6,809 nt of DNA from Pseudomonadota bacterium (GTDB lineage: Bacteria > Pseudomonadota > Gammaproteobacteria > Halothiobacillales > Halothiobacillaceae). The DNA is taken from contig JAJYPA010000456.1 in NCBI GenBank assembly GCA_021795795.1, forward strand, positions 1 through 6,809. Direction: 5' to 3'. A model generated the notes under the pieces. That model worked only from the letters and a program-made list of their open reading frames with translations, was not told where the DNA came from and ran no database searches. A program made the translations under genes and the position numbers. Shown here piece by piece: positions 6,505 to 6,809 of the stretch (position 1 is its first letter; each line of letters begins with the position of its first letter).

Positions 6505-6710
6505 AACTACTCGACGTTGTAGCGCTTTTGGAGCCCATACCAGAGCAAAACCTCTTGCGTGGCCAGATCGGAACCGTCATGGAAGAATTGGACCCGGGTT
6601 ATGTAGAAGTTGAGTTTCTCGTGGACGACGACTATATCACCCTGGCAGTTGCTGAGGATCGCCTTATGCCACTGCACTACGCGCCGAACAAAAGTATTCG
6701 CGCGGCATGA
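6501..6710 (+). CDS. DUF4926 family small protein
   Basis: A 69-residue protein with the DUF4926 signature: MKLLDVVALLEPIPEQNLLRG, then GQIGTVMEELDPGYVEVEF and a final LAVAEDRLMPLH. The predicted fold is a small, mostly beta barrel, SH3-like. GAGGA lies 4 bp before the ATG, inside the upstream gene, and the ATGA overlap implies translational coupling with the DUF6883 protein. The protein is acidic in the middle (VDDDY), as often seen in antitoxins and immunity proteins, but that is only suggestive. The family is uncharacterised. The in-frame ATG at 6441 is not used because it lies within the DUF6883 coding region and would add residues foreign to the family. Confidence 0.82.
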   Translation: MKLLDVVALLEPIPEQNLLRGQIGTVMEELDPGYVEVEFLVDDDYITLAVAEDRLMPLHYAPNKSIRAA

Positions 6711-6720
6711 TCGGAGGCAA

Positions 6721-6754
6721 TCACGGCATTATCTGCGTGCAGAGATGGCCGTGA
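6721..6754 (+). terminator. Long imperfect hairpin downstream of the DUF4926 gene
   Basis: A symmetric 34-bp inverted repeat: outer arms TCACGGC and GCCGTGA pair perfectly, then a 4-bp mostly mismatched interval, then TCTGC and GCAGA pair around GT. In RNA the innermost pair would open to give a 4-nt loop. It starts 10 bp after the DUF4926 stop, where a terminator is expected, but no T-run follows. It may be a factor-independent terminator of poor quality, an mRNA-stabilising hairpin, or part of the dispersed repeat that begins 4 bp later. Confidence 0.4.
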
Positions 6755-6758
6755 AAGT

Positions 6759-6788
6759 CTGGAGACAGACGTTAAGTTGAGGTACCCT
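6759..6788 (+). repeat. Dispersed direct repeat, copy 2 (30 bp)
   Basis: This copy starts ctggagacagacgtt and matches copy 1 (1971-2000) at 25 of 30 positions in the same orientation. The sequence to the window end (through gatggg and ggatcggcgg) may also belong to a larger repeat element, since copy 1 is likewise followed by a purine-rich stretch and gtggcgg. Together the copies bracket about 4.8 kb containing every low-GC gene and fragment in the window. Confidence 0.5.
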
Positions 6789-6809
6789 CTTGATGGGTAG
6801 GATCGGCGG

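Noticed and set aside
1..6809. CRISPR array, tRNA, rRNA, riboswitch or intact insertion sequence
   Set aside because: No regularly spaced repeats, cloverleaf, conserved RNA motif, transposase gene or paired terminal inverted repeats were found.

Overview
The window looks like a chromosomal segment of a moderately high-GC proteobacterium, most likely Pseudomonas or a relative. The first two genes have GC-rich codon use and belong to families (GlxA-type regulators, isonitrile-hydratase-like DJ-1 proteins) common in such genomes. The rest is a patchwork of lower-GC genes and gene fragments, typical of an accessory or defence-type island. The genus is an inference; no rRNA, tRNA or species marker is present.

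Region by region: (1) 2-1742 holds a divergent pair that shares a DJ-1/PfpI fold, a GlxA-type AraC-family regulator on the minus strand and an isonitrile-hydratase-like protein on the plus strand. (2) 1743-2217 holds only a short doubtful ORF, coding-like debris and one copy of a 30-bp dispersed repeat. (3) 2218-3318 is a distinctly AT-rich GTPase with a hydrophobic C-terminal half. (4) 3319-3713 contains the first ~50 codons of an SNF2-type helicase, cut off before its Walker A motif, apparently joined to a possible opposite-strand remnant of a DNA polymerase IV tail. (5) 3720-5776 is a two-gene operon: an NA37/NdpA (YejK-like) nucleoid-associated protein overlapping a RelA/SpoT-domain nucleotide synthetase with an intact-looking active site. 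(6) 5777-6165 is non-coding debris. (7) 6166-6710 is a second overlapping pair, DUF6883 and DUF4926. (8) The window ends with a long imperfect hairpin and a second copy of the 30-bp repeat.

The most interesting item is the NA37 + RelA/SpoT operon. Its architecture (own promoter, overlapping genes, stand-alone synthetase lacking the hydrolase and regulatory domains of housekeeping Rel) resembles toxic small alarmone synthetase (toxSAS) modules used in phage defence, but with a nucleoid-associated-protein partner that I do not know as a described antitoxin or sensor. The neighbouring GTPase, the DUF6883/DUF4926 pair, the broken helicase and the flanking direct repeats fit a hot spot where small defence or toxin modules have been gained and lost. 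The defence interpretation is inferred from context and is not shown by the sequence.
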